Shown in pieces: positions 25,901 through 33,039 of a DNA stretch of 33,039 bases. Numbering within the stretch: the stretch's first letter is position 1; each line of letters opens with the position of its first letter. The position numbers were made by a program, and so were the translations under genes. The stretch is from Prevotellaceae bacterium (lineage in GTDB: Bacteria > Bacteroidota > Bacteroidia > Bacteroidales > Bacteroidaceae), in contig JAQYPT010000055.1 in assembly GCA_028726625.1 (NCBI GenBank), positions 1-33,039 of the forward strand, in the 5' to 3' direction. The notes under the pieces are model-generated. The model made no database searches. It saw nothing but the letters and a program-made list of their open reading frames with translations, and had not been told where the DNA came from.

Positions 25901-26384
25901 CAATTACGGCTTTGGGTTCAACTTATCATACAAAGCAATATCCTTTGGCTTATTGTTTCAAGGAACTGCCATGGCCAATCGATTAGTGGGTGGAATAGTA
26001 AAACCATTTAACGATTCAGGTAGCAGCAATGTGTATTCAAATATTGTAGACCGTTGGTCTGAGGCTAACCCTCGCCAAGACGTGTTTTATCCTCGTTTGG
26101 CTTACGGCAGCGATCAGCCTGATAATCAGAACAACTTTGTTAACAGCACTTGGTGGCTCAAAGATATGGGATTCCTAAGACTTAAGACATTACAAATCAA
26201 TTATAAGCTCCCGACTACTTTCTCGAGGAGAATAGGTCTTGGTGGTGTAAATGTTTATCTCATGGGGACAAATCTTTTTACGTTCTCTAAATGGAAACTT
26301 TGGGATCCTGAACTGAATACAGGAAATGGCAATAGCTATCCTAACACTACCACTTATACTGTTGGCATAAACTTTAATTTTTAA
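22938..26384 (+). CDS. SusC/RagA family TonB-dependent transporter with STN signalling domain
   Basis: Outer-membrane transporter of 1148 residues. A long N-terminal stretch ends in a signal peptide core (LVSIFLCMLCVFTGYAQ, to residue about 44). Then come an STN domain (about 47-122, ITLNCVNEKIKTVFHEIKQQ), a CarboxypepD_reg beta-sandwich (about 137-212, GRVVDDKGDVIPGALI), a TonB-box-like segment (ELDELVVTGYG), the plug with SusC signatures (WIRGLATPNNSNPLILVDG, VLKDASATAVYGVRGANGVI) and a 22-strand barrel ending in Phe. The STN domain marks it as a transducer to the FecR/ECF pair upstream. The first ATG adds about 25 residues before the hydrophobic core; an internal start is possible. The substrate is unknown. 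Confidence 0.93.
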   Translation: MKQAIVKNVSCRHLQFRKKSVSSIRNRLVSIFLCMLCVFTGYAQNKKITLNCVNEKIKTVFHEIKQQTNFSFVYNNNELNENERITVKVKNKPLSECMNIVLRNKPLSYEVRNRTIVIFKQPSEVAKKQRNEQTHKKINGRVVDDKGDVIPGALIREKSAQNNATVTDENGLYQMTVAAKSQIVCSFMGYKPVEVNIGSMDIYDIILQEEVSELDELVVTGYGQQRRISSVGSQSTLQKQDLKVPTGSLSTVLAGRLSGVVAVQRTGEPGRDAADIWIRGLATPNNSNPLILVDGVERDFNNIDPDDIESISVLKDASATAVYGVRGANGVIIVRTKPGVIGKPVVSVDYYEGMSRFTKSTELADGLVYMEAVNEAMTNIGKQPKYTQEYIDNTRNRVDELLYPNVNWQKEVFDDWGHLRRLNANVRGGSQLARFYASVSVYNENGTIKTNPFENYDSATRYTRYNFTTNIDMQITPSTEVSIGAQGYLADGNYPGVSSDVIFGSTMEVNPVMYPKMFVINGEEYVPGLHTQGGERNPYADATKRGYRKTMSNRIHSNIRLTQDLSMLTKGLKFTAMFAYDVTSSRNTSYTKRENTYYIADRNKPFDENGNLVLTTTWNRGSKVLSFGGNGLAGVRKDYLEASFQYDRVFGNNRVGGMVVYTQQSRNVNDAGDIISAIPYCLQGLAGRATYSWKDRYFGEFNIGYNGGENFPKEKRFGTFPALGVGWVLSNEPFWKPLEKAISFLKIRYTNGKAGNSTVGGRRFMYLEQYEWTGSYRFNFGGQNVDGVHVKNPSTMLGWEVAHKQDLGVDIKLLNDDLRLTLDWFYEKRDKILLLRSESLPDFFGFQQAPYGNVGKTRTKGFDAELEYFKKINKDWNLTLRGNFTYADPVWVDNDIPDKAYPWRNRKGSSLVSREGFTAIGLYTHSDIDVIQAWLASDRTQPQPYPSPYNTSLAQLKPGDIMYKDMNNDGKIDDNDISWIGNGDIPKINYGFGFNLSYKAISFGLLFQGTAMANRLVGGIVKPFNDSGSSNVYSNIVDRWSEANPRQDVFYPRLAYGSDQPDNQNNFVNSTWWLKDMGFLRLKTLQINYKLPTTFSRRIGLGGVNVYLMGTNLFTFSKWKLWDPELNTGNGNSYPNTTTYTVGINFNF

Positions 26385-26395
26385 ATGACGTGGAA

Positions 26396-28327
26396 ATGAA
26401 AACAAAACTTATATTGTCCATTATATTATTGCTGCCATTGGCCTCTTGCAGTGATTATTTGAATCAGGTTCCTCAGGATTTACTAACTCTTGAGAAGACT
26501 TTCGAGTCAAGGGAGTCGTCCCTTCGGTTTTTGGCTTCTATCTATACGTTCATGCCTGATGAATTTGACCAGCGTTCTGTAGGTGGAGGACGCGGACAAG
26601 GCACTTCTGGAGCATGGGTTGCAGGATGCGATGAAGCAGAATATGTTTGGGAATGGCATAAGTCGAATATTATAACAAACGGGTCAATGAATCCGTCATC
26701 GGATATCGTGTCCGTGTATTGGAAAAAATATTATCAAGGAATCAGAGCTGCGACCATATTTATTGATAACCTCAAACTATGCAAGCAACTTTATGAAGGT
26801 GACTATGAGCAATGGATTGCAGAAGCACGCGCGGTAAGAGCCATATATTATTATTACCTACTCCGTCTTTATGGACCAGTACCCATCATTAAGGAGGCTA
26901 AGTCTGAACAGAGTTCTACCGAGGATTTTCAGATACCTCGCAATAGCGTCAAAGAAGTTGGAGATTATATACTTTCAGAACTCGATAAAGCAATTTCTTC
27001 AGGCTTGATAGATAATATTAAAACTTCTGGCAACTACTTGTCGGCCGAAAAAGGCTTAGGACATATTGATTGTGCAATAGCTAAAGCTTTCAAGGTTGAA
27101 ACAAGGATGTTGCTGGCAAGTGATTTGTTTAATGGGTCTGTAGAATATTTTAGAGACTTGAAGAATGATGATGGAAAGCTATTGTTTCCTTCATACGATG
27201 ACCAGCAAAAGAAGCAACTTTGGTCTGATGCTGCAAAAGAAGCAAGAGAATTTATTGAAACTTATGTAGGAAATGGATACGATCTCACTAAAATATACAC
27301 AAAAGGAAAGCTCGACCCTTATTTATCCTACAGAGAAGCTGTCAGAGGATACCATTCAGAAATGAGCAACTTTACAAATACCTCTTCTTCTGCCATTGAG
27401 ATGATTTTCTTCAGAATCGACACACCGGCAGACATTATGCAATACGATCGAACTCCAAAACATTTTAGGGCGGGGCGTTCTGCTTATGAAGCTTCGGGCG
27501 GAATGGCTGCGACACAGGAAATTGTTGATGAATATTTCATGAGCAATGGACTAAAGCCTATCAAAGGTTACGAATCTGATCAAATGACACCAATAATAAA
27601 TAAAGAGTCTGGTTATCAAGATGACGGTTTTAGTTCAGAAGACTATTTGGATCCTATAACGGGAAGAGTCTTTGCCCCAAAGGGAGTGCTTATGGCTTGG
27701 GTGAACCGAGAACCCAGATTTTATGCCGACATCACATTTGATGGGCAAGCATGGCTAAATACTCGTGAAGGCGTTGTTTACACTTCTACCCAATTCAGTG
27801 GAAATTCTGGTAAGGGTGTAGGTTCGTCAAACGATTATACTAAAACAGGCTATGTAGTTCGTAAGTCAGCTCCTTTAGGTAACTGGCGGGATGTAAATCG
27901 GGTTTGCATTCTCCTTAGACTCGCTCAAATATATCTTGATTATGCAGAAGCATTAAATGAGTGTAATCCAGGACATCCTGACATTATGAAATATCTAAAT
28001 CTCATTAGAGAACGTGCAGGAATTCCTTTGTATGGAAAAGATTTACCCATTCCTTCGGATGTTCGTCAGGCAATTAGAGACGAACGAAGAGTTGAACTGG
28101 CATTTGAAACCTACAGATACTTTGATGTCAGACGCTGGGGAATAGCAGAAAAGACAGAAAATAAGCCCATCCATGGTATGAACATAGAGAAGGATGGTCC
28201 TGAGTTTTTCAAGCGCACAGTTGTAGAGAATCGGGTATTTGAGAAGAAAAACTATTTCTTCCCAATTCCTGAGCGTGAAATGAATATCAATAGACAGTTG
28301 AAACAAAATAAAGGATGGTATGAATAA
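26396..28327 (+). CDS. SusD/RagB family surface nutrient-binding lipoprotein
   Basis: Lid and binding partner of the SusC transporter. The ATG at 26396 gives 643 residues starting MKTKLILSIILLLPLASCSDYL; LASC is the lipobox, Cys at about residue 18. An in-frame GTG at 26390 is less likely. The N-terminal TPR-like half has the SusD pattern (QDLLTLEKTFES..., ARAVRAIYYYYLLRLYGPVPII), and the C-terminal RagB/SusD part has LRLAQIYLDYAEALNECNPG, LNLIRERAGIP and IRDERRVELAFETYRYFDVRRW. It starts 11 bp after the susC stop. At 643 residues it is longer than classical SusD (about 550). Confidence 0.93.
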   Translation: MKTKLILSIILLLPLASCSDYLNQVPQDLLTLEKTFESRESSLRFLASIYTFMPDEFDQRSVGGGRGQGTSGAWVAGCDEAEYVWEWHKSNIITNGSMNPSSDIVSVYWKKYYQGIRAATIFIDNLKLCKQLYEGDYEQWIAEARAVRAIYYYYLLRLYGPVPIIKEAKSEQSSTEDFQIPRNSVKEVGDYILSELDKAISSGLIDNIKTSGNYLSAEKGLGHIDCAIAKAFKVETRMLLASDLFNGSVEYFRDLKNDDGKLLFPSYDDQQKKQLWSDAAKEAREFIETYVGNGYDLTKIYTKGKLDPYLSYREAVRGYHSEMSNFTNTSSSAIEMIFFRIDTPADIMQYDRTPKHFRAGRSAYEASGGMAATQEIVDEYFMSNGLKPIKGYESDQMTPIINKESGYQDDGFSSEDYLDPITGRVFAPKGVLMAWVNREPRFYADITFDGQAWLNTREGVVYTSTQFSGNSGKGVGSSNDYTKTGYVVRKSAPLGNWRDVNRVCILLRLAQIYLDYAEALNECNPGHPDIMKYLNLIRERAGIPLYGKDLPIPSDVRQAIRDERRVELAFETYRYFDVRRWGIAEKTENKPIHGMNIEKDGPEFFKRTVVENRVFEKKNYFFPIPEREMNINRQLKQNKGWYE

Positions 28328-28334
28328 TAATTTG

Positions 28335-29441
28335 ATGAAAAAATATCCCTTAGCGATATTTTTTGTGTGTATCTGGATGGTATTTTTTACCGTCGTCTCA
28401 TTATCAGCTTGTTCTGAAGAAAAGAATGGCGATATTCGTGTAGAAAATACGGAGATCAGATCTATTGGAAAGATAATGGCCGAGCTAAGGCAAACCAGGG
28501 ATACGGCTGTATATGGAAAGTTTAAGGGTATGTATCCAAAAGAAAGCAAAGATATCCTTAACAAAGCCATAAAGCAGTTGGCCGAGTTGATACTTAGCTT
28601 ACATCAAGGTGAAGTAGTGCCTACAGAAACTAAAGACAGCAGCATAGCCAATGCTTACGAGGCAATTAAGGTGTTCAAAGCTACTGTCAGAACCGAAGAC
28701 GAGAAAGCACCAGCTGCTGAATTGTTCGTGGATGGTATTGACGGGAATGGATATATCAACTTTGGTGTTCAGCCCGCCTATTCCTCTTTTGGAGAGGCCG
28801 ATAACCAGCAGTTTACGGTAGAATTGTGGTTTAAGCAAGCCAAACCAACTAACTTTGGATGTATATTGTCAACATTCTATGAAAATTCTGAGAACAGGTT
28901 TGGTTGGATGATGAATACATGGAATGGGCACCTTAGAATGTCTTATTCACTTACATCACGTGGACTTATTGAACCCGCCAAAGCATACAATGTTCTCAAC
29001 AAATGGATTCATTTAGCAGCTGTCTATAATGACAAAGGTGTAGATGGAGAGATGGAGAACGGAAAGCCTGTTTTTTTGAAATTTTATCTTAATGGCGAGG
29101 AAGTATCGCGGATGGTAAAACCTGACGGGCGAAGTTATGTAAGCAATCCATTGGACAATTGTCCTATGATTGGATTTGCTGGTGTAACTTCTGACGGCAA
29201 ACTCTTCAGAAGACTCTCTGGCTATATGAAGGATATCCACATCTGGAATAAAACAAAGACTCCCACTGAAATTGCTGACATCATGAACAAGAAAATCACA
29301 GTCTCGGGTTCTGAACCTGATCTCGTATGTGGTTGGAGTTTTGATGCAGAGCCGCGCGACAGCAAGAAAATTATTGACCTAACAAAAAGATACCATGCTT
29401 CGGTAGAGGGAAGTTATGAATGGAGAGAAATCAAAGAGTAA
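28335..29441 (+). CDS. LamG/concanavalin-like surface lipoprotein
   Basis: A 368-residue lipoprotein. The chosen ATG gives MKKYPLAIFFVCIWMVFF...LSACSEE; Cys follows a lipobox LSAC, and the acidic residues after it (SEEKNGD) resemble a surface-export signal of Bacteroidota lipoproteins. An ATG at 28320 overlapping the susD stop would add five residues. Residues about 35-125 are helical (IGKIMAELRQTRDTAVYGKFKG), resembling the DUF4972-type N-terminus. Residues about 130-365 look like a Laminin_G_3/ConA-type jelly roll (FTVELWFKQ, WIHLAAVYNDKG, FYLNGEEV, GYMKDIHIWNK). It is probably the glycan-binding protein of the SusCD locus; no glycoside hydrolase catalytic site is seen. Confidence 0.8.
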   Translation: MKKYPLAIFFVCIWMVFFTVVSLSACSEEKNGDIRVENTEIRSIGKIMAELRQTRDTAVYGKFKGMYPKESKDILNKAIKQLAELILSLHQGEVVPTETKDSSIANAYEAIKVFKATVRTEDEKAPAAELFVDGIDGNGYINFGVQPAYSSFGEADNQQFTVELWFKQAKPTNFGCILSTFYENSENRFGWMMNTWNGHLRMSYSLTSRGLIEPAKAYNVLNKWIHLAAVYNDKGVDGEMENGKPVFLKFYLNGEEVSRMVKPDGRSYVSNPLDNCPMIGFAGVTSDGKLFRRLSGYMKDIHIWNKTKTPTEIADIMNKKITVSGSEPDLVCGWSFDAEPRDSKKIIDLTKRYHASVEGSYEWREIKE

Positions 29442-29548
29442 ATAAGCGTTCACACAAATATCCTACTCTTTTTGGAAAATCGCACAGATAAGATTTTCTA
29501 ATTACATTCTTGGTAGAAATGTCGTAGCTCAATAACATTATTTCATAG

Positions 29549-29594
29549 AGTAGGAGGAAAACGAATGCGTTTTCTTCCTACTTTGTTTTTTTTT
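29549..29594 (+). terminator. Strong intrinsic terminator of the SusCD island
   Basis: AGTAGGAGGAAAACG (29549-29563) pairs with CGTTTTCTTCCTACT (29568-29582), 15 bp with one G-T wobble and an AATG loop, followed by TTGTTTTTTTTT. This is the clearest intrinsic terminator in the window, about 108 bp after the LamG gene stop. Confidence 0.88.
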
Positions 29595-29716
29595 ACTTCT
29601 CACATAGCTCCTACGTGCCATTCTGCATATAGCCATTTGGCTGACGCATTAATGAAGTCAGGAGTATGTCTATTTTCTTCATCACAAACCTATAAGACGA
29701 CTTAAATATGGATTAC

Positions 29717-29745
29717 TTTAATTCACCTAACGAGTGTGAATTAAA
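29717..29745. promoter_or_regulatory. Perfect 10-bp inverted repeat, possible operator
   Basis: TTTAATTCAC (29717-29726) and GTGAATTAAA (29736-29745) are perfect complements with a 9-nt spacer, ending 64 bp upstream of the next -7 element. The length and the spacing of the two arms fit a dimeric regulator. No T-tract follows, which argues against a terminator. Confidence 0.5.
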
Positions 29746-29809
29746 TGACAAATCTGACATTAGAAAATAAAAAGAATGACATTCATCAGCTTTTTCTTAC
29801 TTTTTTCAC

Positions 29810-29817
29810 TAACTTTG
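29810..29817 (+). promoter_or_regulatory. Promoter -7 element that decides the start of the next gene
   Basis: TAACTTTG matches TAnnTTTG. Transcription would begin at about 29822-29824, directly at the ATG at 29824, so the mRNA may be leaderless or nearly so. Confidence 0.55.
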
Positions 29818-29823
29818 CAAGGT

Positions 29824-30423
29824 ATGGATACACAAATCAACATCGAAGCGCAATGGAGCGAAAACATCATCATCGCAGATGCTGACTATGTTGACAGCGT
29901 GACTTTCGACCTCATCGTAAACTTCGAGCGGATGATTGGGCGACGTATTCCCGCTGCTGACCTGCCCAGGTGGATAGACTGCGTGGCGCTTGACGGCGGC
30001 ATCAGGGAGGGTGAACACCAAACTCAGGTGGTGTTGATTCATCGAAAAGCCAGAAAAGGCATGGAGAATTTCATGCCATCTGATTATGAAAGTGACCTGA
30101 ACGGGAAGGCTTTCAAAGACCACTTGGGTGAATTCATGCTCAGTTCGCTGCCCATCGAGGAGATTGTTGATGAGACAGACTTCCTAATGGAGATTGTGCA
30201 AGCAACATGCGAGCAGCCTAACGTGAAGCGGGTGATGATCGTTCCAAACTTCGAGAAAGATGGTCTGTACGACCGTATGCGCCATGTGCTGCAACAGGTA
30301 GACGACGACAAGCGCATCACGGTGTTTGCCATGCAGCCCTTATCTGGGGGCAATTTCAGGCAAGAGATATTGGGCTACTCGCTGATGAACGCCTTGGGAA
30401 TCAAGAGTGAAGAAATAAAATAA
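29824..30423 (+). CDS. Conserved hypothetical protein (possibly DUF6621-like)
   Basis: A soluble protein of 199 residues from the ATG at 29824 (MDTQINIEAQW). The frame extends upstream to an ATG at 29776 that would give a hydrophobic, signal-like N-terminus (MTFISFFLLFSLTLQG), but the promoter element at 29810-29817 lies in that extension, so the shorter start is preferred and the protein is probably cytoplasmic. I see no catalytic motif. Residues about 10-100 look like an alpha/beta fold (IIIADADYVDSVTFDLIVNFERMIGR), and strands such as VKRVMIVPNFEKDG follow. It resembles a Bacteroidales family of unknown function, perhaps DUF6621; that name is from memory and uncertain. Carboxynorspermidine synthase follows after 89 bp. 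Confidence 0.75.
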   Translation: MDTQINIEAQWSENIIIADADYVDSVTFDLIVNFERMIGRRIPAADLPRWIDCVALDGGIREGEHQTQVVLIHRKARKGMENFMPSDYESDLNGKAFKDHLGEFMLSSLPIEEIVDETDFLMEIVQATCEQPNVKRVMIVPNFEKDGLYDRMRHVLQQVDDDKRITVFAMQPLSGGNFRQEILGYSLMNALGIKSEEIK

Positions 30424-30443
30424 CGTATAACAAACCAACAGAA

Positions 30444-30475
30444 AGTGCCGCTAAAAGCGTACCCTGCGAGGCACT
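30444..30475 (+). other. Possible RNA structure in the leader of the CANSDH gene
   Basis: AGTGC (30444-30448) pairs with GCACT (30471-30475), enclosing a small hairpin CGC-TAAAA-GCG (30449-30459) and an unpaired TACCCTGCGAG. It lies 37 bp before the start codon at 30513. It could be a structured leader, an internal attenuator or chance; it matches no riboswitch I recognise. Confidence 0.3.
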
Positions 30476-30512
30476 CTCCTCCACATGCTGGGGGTGACGG
30501 GGAATCTTTATC

Positions 30513-31736
30513 ATGTCAAAAGTTTTAATGATTGGCGCCGGTGGCGTGGCAACAGTTGCCGCATTTAAGATTGCACAAAACCCAGAGGTTTTCACTGACT
30601 TCATGATAGCAAGCCGGCGAAAGGAAAAATGTGATGAAATTGTGAAAGCAATTGGTAAGCCAAGCATCAAAACAGCTCAGGTAGATGCTGATGATGTGGA
30701 ACAACTAATAGCTTTGATGAACGACTACAAGCCCGAATTGGTCATCAATTTAGCTTTGCCTTATCAAGACCTCACGATCATGGAGGCTTGTCTGGCCTGT
30801 GGATGCAACTACTTGGACACAGCCAACTATGAGCCCAGAGACGAGGCGCACTTTGAATATTCATGGCAATGGGCATACAAAGAAAAGTTTGAGCAGGCTG
30901 GACTTACGGCCATCCTTGGTTGTGGTTTTGACCCAGGCGTGAGTGGTATTTTCACCGCCTACGCAGCCAAGCATTATTTCGACGAGATACATTATTTGGA
31001 TATCGTGGATTGCAATGCGGGCAATCACCATAAGGCTTTTGCCACGAACTTCAATCCAGAAATCAATATTCGAGAGATTACGCAGAAGGGTCTTTATTAC
31101 AAAGACGGCAAATGGATAGAAACCGAACCGTTGGAGATTCATAAACCCATCACTTACCCAAACATTGGGCCGCGTGAGAGCTACCTGATGCACCACGAAG
31201 AGCTGGAAAGTTTGGTGAAAAACTATCCTACCATCAAGCAGGCTCGCTTTTGGATGACTTTCGGAGAGCAATACCTTAACTATTTGGATGTCATTCAAAA
31301 CTTGGGAATGTCGCGCATTGACGAGATAGAATACGAAGCCGAGTTGGCAGATGGTTCGGGCAAGAAGGTGAAGGTGAACATTGTTCCTCTGCAATTCTTG
31401 AAAGCCGTTTTGCCCAATCCACAAGACCTTGGCGAGAACTATGACGGTGAGACCAGCATCGGATGCCGCATTCGTGGCATAAAAGATGGCAAAGAACTTT
31501 CCTATTACGTTTACAACAACTGCAAGCACCAGGATGCCTACAAGGAAACAGGCATGCAGGGCGTGAGCTACACCACGGGCGTTCCAGCCATGATTGGCGC
31601 CATGATGTTCCTGAAAGGTCTTTGGAAGAAGCCCGGCGTTTGGAATGTAGAAGACTTCGACCCAGATCCCTTCATGGAACAACTCAACAAGCAAGGCTTG
31701 CCTTGGCACGAAGTATTTGGAGAGGAATGGAAATAA
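30513..31736 (+). CDS. Carboxynorspermidine/carboxyspermidine synthase (saccharopine dehydrogenase family)
   Basis: A 407-residue cytoplasmic oxidoreductase. The N-terminal Rossmann motif is VLMIGAGGVATVAAFKIAQ, followed by the family segments YKPELVINLALPYQD, CGCNYLDTANYEP and LGCGFDPGVSGIF. Length and motifs fit carboxynorspermidine dehydrogenase (CANSDH, the NADPH-dependent step condensing aspartate semialdehyde with a diamine) rather than lysine-forming saccharopine dehydrogenase. In Bacteroidota it serves spermidine synthesis with a decarboxylase (NspC), which is not in this window. It may be co-transcribed with the hypothetical gene 89 bp upstream. The exact diamine cannot be read from the sequence. 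Confidence 0.85.
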   Translation: MSKVLMIGAGGVATVAAFKIAQNPEVFTDFMIASRRKEKCDEIVKAIGKPSIKTAQVDADDVEQLIALMNDYKPELVINLALPYQDLTIMEACLACGCNYLDTANYEPRDEAHFEYSWQWAYKEKFEQAGLTAILGCGFDPGVSGIFTAYAAKHYFDEIHYLDIVDCNAGNHHKAFATNFNPEINIREITQKGLYYKDGKWIETEPLEIHKPITYPNIGPRESYLMHHEELESLVKNYPTIKQARFWMTFGEQYLNYLDVIQNLGMSRIDEIEYEAELADGSGKKVKVNIVPLQFLKAVLPNPQDLGENYDGETSIGCRIRGIKDGKELSYYVYNNCKHQDAYKETGMQGVSYTTGVPAMIGAMMFLKGLWKKPGVWNVEDFDPDPFMEQLNKQGLPWHEVFGEEWK

Positions 31737-31748
31737 GCCTCTCCCCTG

Positions 31749-31769
31749 CCCCTCCCCGAAAGGGAGGGG
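31749..31769. terminator. G+C-rich hairpin after the CANSDH gene
   Basis: CCCCTCCC (31749-31756) and GGGAGGGG (31762-31769) form a perfect 8-bp stem with loop CGAAA, 12 bp after the stop codon. T5 follows 11 bp later (31781-31785). It is a probable terminator, also related to the dispersed CCCC/GGGG palindromes at 1312 and 31900. Confidence 0.6.
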
Positions 31770-31899
31770 AGTAATTAGACTTTTTGCTGAAAGCATCAGT
31801 GCTTACCAATAAAGATAAACAATAAATGACAGTTCATTTAATCAACAGTGAGAAATAACATTACTAAACAACAATAATAAAAAAAGAAGCTATCTACGC

Positions 31900-31918
31900 C
31901 CATCCCCTTTGGGGAGGG
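31900..31918. repeat. CCCC-TTT-GGGG palindrome upstream of recA
   Basis: CCATCCCC (31900-31907), TTT, then GGGGAGGG (31911-31918) form a hairpin with one A-G mismatch, 26 bp before the recA start. Followed by GACGGGAGTGAGG. The same kind of element occurs at 31749, 150 bp away, suggesting a dispersed palindromic repeat. No recA promoter of the TAnnTTTG type is seen in 31786-31944. Confidence 0.5.
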
Positions 31919-31944
31919 GACGGGAGTGAGGCTTCCATTTATTT

Positions 31945-32973
31945 ATGGCAAAAGAACAAACAAACAATCCTACATCCGGCGAGGGAAAATTGAAAGCCCT
32001 ACAAGCTGCGATGGCTAAAATAGAGAAAGACTTTGGTAAAGGCGCCATCATGCGCATGGGCGACGAACAGATAGCCGATGTGGAAGTAATTCCCACGGGC
32101 AGCATTGCTCTAGACGTGGCATTGGGCGTAGGTGGATATCCACGAGGAAGGGTCATTGAGATATTCGGACCAGAGTCATCGGGTAAAACCACATTGGCCA
32201 TCCATGCCATTGCCGAAGCACAAAAAGCTGGCGGCATTGCTGCTTTCATTGATGCCGAACACGCTTTCGACCGTTTTTATGCGGCTAAGTTGGGCGTGGA
32301 TGTCGACAATCTGTGGATTTCACAACCCGACAATGGTGAACAGGCGTTAGAAATAGCCGAACAACTCATTCGCTCATCGGCCGTAGACATCTTGGTAATC
32401 GACTCTGTGGCTGCGCTTACACCCAAGAAAGAACTAGAAGGAGTCATGGGCGACAGCAATGTTGGCCTGCAAGCTCGACTGATGAGTCAGGCTTTACGAA
32501 AACTAACTTCTACCATCAGCAAAACCAATACCACCTGCATCTTCATCAACCAATTGCGCGAAAAGATAGGCGTGCTGTTCGGAAGTCCTGAAACAACGAC
32601 TGGTGGTAATGCGTTGAAGTTTTACGCTTCGGTACGTCTTGACATCCGCAAGAAATCGAGTGTGAAGGATGGCGACGAGGTTCTTGGAAACCAGGTTCGC
32701 GTAAAAGTGGTTAAAAACAAAGTGGCACCTCCCTTCCGCAAGGCTGAATTTGAAATAACCTTCGGCGAAGGTATCTCAAAAATTGGCGAGATTGTTGACC
32801 TTGGTGTTGAATATAACATCATCAAGAAAAGCGGTTCGTGGTATTCGTATCAAGATTCTAAATTGGCACAGGGACGCGACGCGACCAAAAACTTACTCAA
32901 AGATAATCCTGAATTGTGCGAAGAGTTGGAAGCAAAGATTAAGCAAGCCATCACTGAAAAGAAGGAAGATTAA
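31945..32973 (+). CDS. recA: Recombinase RecA
   Basis: DNA strand-exchange ATPase and SOS co-protease, 342 residues, normal length. Walker A is GPESSGKTT (75-83), Walker B lies near 147-154 ([12 protein letters not shown]), and the MAW/loop L1 and L2 regions are recognisable ([54 protein letters not shown]). The start MAKEQTNNP is well supported by the family's N-terminal [22 protein letters not shown]. The usual acidic RecA tail is short here (ITEKKED). It is transcribed alone as far as the window shows. An imperfect hairpin (GAGGG...CCCTC) follows the stop. Confidence 0.97.
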   Translation: MAKEQTNNPTSGEGKLKALQAAMAKIEKDFGKGAIMRMGDEQIADVEVIPTGSIALDVALGVGGYPRGRVIEIFGPESSGKTTLAIHAIAEAQKAGGIAAFIDAEHAFDRFYAAKLGVDVDNLWISQPDNGEQALEIAEQLIRSSAVDILVIDSVAALTPKKELEGVMGDSNVGLQARLMSQALRKLTSTISKTNTTCIFINQLREKIGVLFGSPETTTGGNALKFYASVRLDIRKKSSVKDGDEVLGNQVRVKVVKNKVAPPFRKAEFEITFGEGISKIGEIVDLGVEYNIIKKSGSWYSYQDSKLAQGRDATKNLLKDNPELCEELEAKIKQAITEKKED

Positions 32974-33039
32974 CCAGAAGGAGGGTGTATCAACATCATG
33001 GTACCCCTCATTTGTTGAATCCTCTGCCTGTCATGTCAC

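Noticed and set aside
20906..29441. Integrated conjugative or phage island
   Set aside because: Base composition differs, but no integrase, tRNA target, direct repeat ends, relaxase or phage gene was seen.
29776..29823. Signal peptide of the hypothetical protein (start at 29776)
   Set aside because: The TAACTTTG promoter element falls inside this segment, so it is probably not translated.
30861..31796. 311-codon minus-strand frame opposite the CANSDH gene
   Set aside because: Antisense shadow of a well-supported enzyme; it also reads through the terminal hairpin.
1..33039. tRNA, rRNA or known riboswitch
   Set aside because: No cloverleaf with the conserved T-loop/CCA pattern and no match to a riboswitch core that I recognise was found by eye on either strand.

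Overview
The window reads as chromosomal DNA of a Bacteroidota, most likely a Prevotella-like member of the Bacteroidales. The evidence is SusC/SusD proteins with an ECF sigma/FecR pair, the bacteroidete promoter word TAnnTTTG (often with TTTG or TTG about 20 bp upstream) before most transcription units, almost no Shine-Dalgarno sequences, and housekeeping genes of that type (meso-diaminopimelate dehydrogenase, carboxynorspermidine synthase, RecA). No rRNA, tRNA, transposase, integrase or CRISPR array was seen. Genus is an inference.

Layout. 1-1302: tail of an unknown gene, a leader with a short 22-bp-period repeat array, then ddh. 1355-5269 (minus): a two-gene exopeptidase operon, a bleomycin-hydrolase-type cysteine peptidase followed by an S9 serine peptidase. 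5270-6023: a divergent control region with another 22-bp-period array and several inverted repeats. 6024-11798 (plus): dxs, trkA, trkH and a phosphomannose isomerase gene, closely spaced and closed by a 16-bp-stem terminator. 11924-14191 (minus): a third 22-bp array, then a three-gene unit of ABC/AAA ATPase, DUF4435 (Toprim-like) protein and a two-helix membrane peptide. The gene pair resembles the PARIS anti-phage architecture. 14615-15562: cysK. 15863-18548: response regulator, histidine kinase and GNAT acetyltransferase with 4-bp ATGA overlaps. 18564-20277 (minus): nhaD followed by a decayed gene relic. 20542-20629: a fourth 22-bp array. 20906-29441: an A+T-richer accessory island with ECF sigma, FecR anti-sigma, a SusC transporter carrying an STN signalling domain, SusD, and a LamG-type surface lipoprotein, closed by a 15-bp-stem terminator. 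29824-31736: a short hypothetical gene and carboxynorspermidine synthase. 31945-32973: recA.

How the genes work together. The SusCD island has the parts of a self-contained trans-envelope sensing and uptake locus: ligand binding by SusC/SusD would signal through the STN domain to FecR and release the sigma factor. It carries no glycanase. TrkA and TrkH form one K+ uptake system and NhaD exports Na+, so ion homeostasis is well represented. Ddh makes meso-DAP for peptidoglycan and lysine, and the CANSDH-type enzyme serves polyamine synthesis.

The two most unusual observations are four intergenic arrays that share an exact 22-bp period anchored on CAAT/CATT, although one has a quite different sequence, and the ATPase/DUF4435/membrane-peptide operon.
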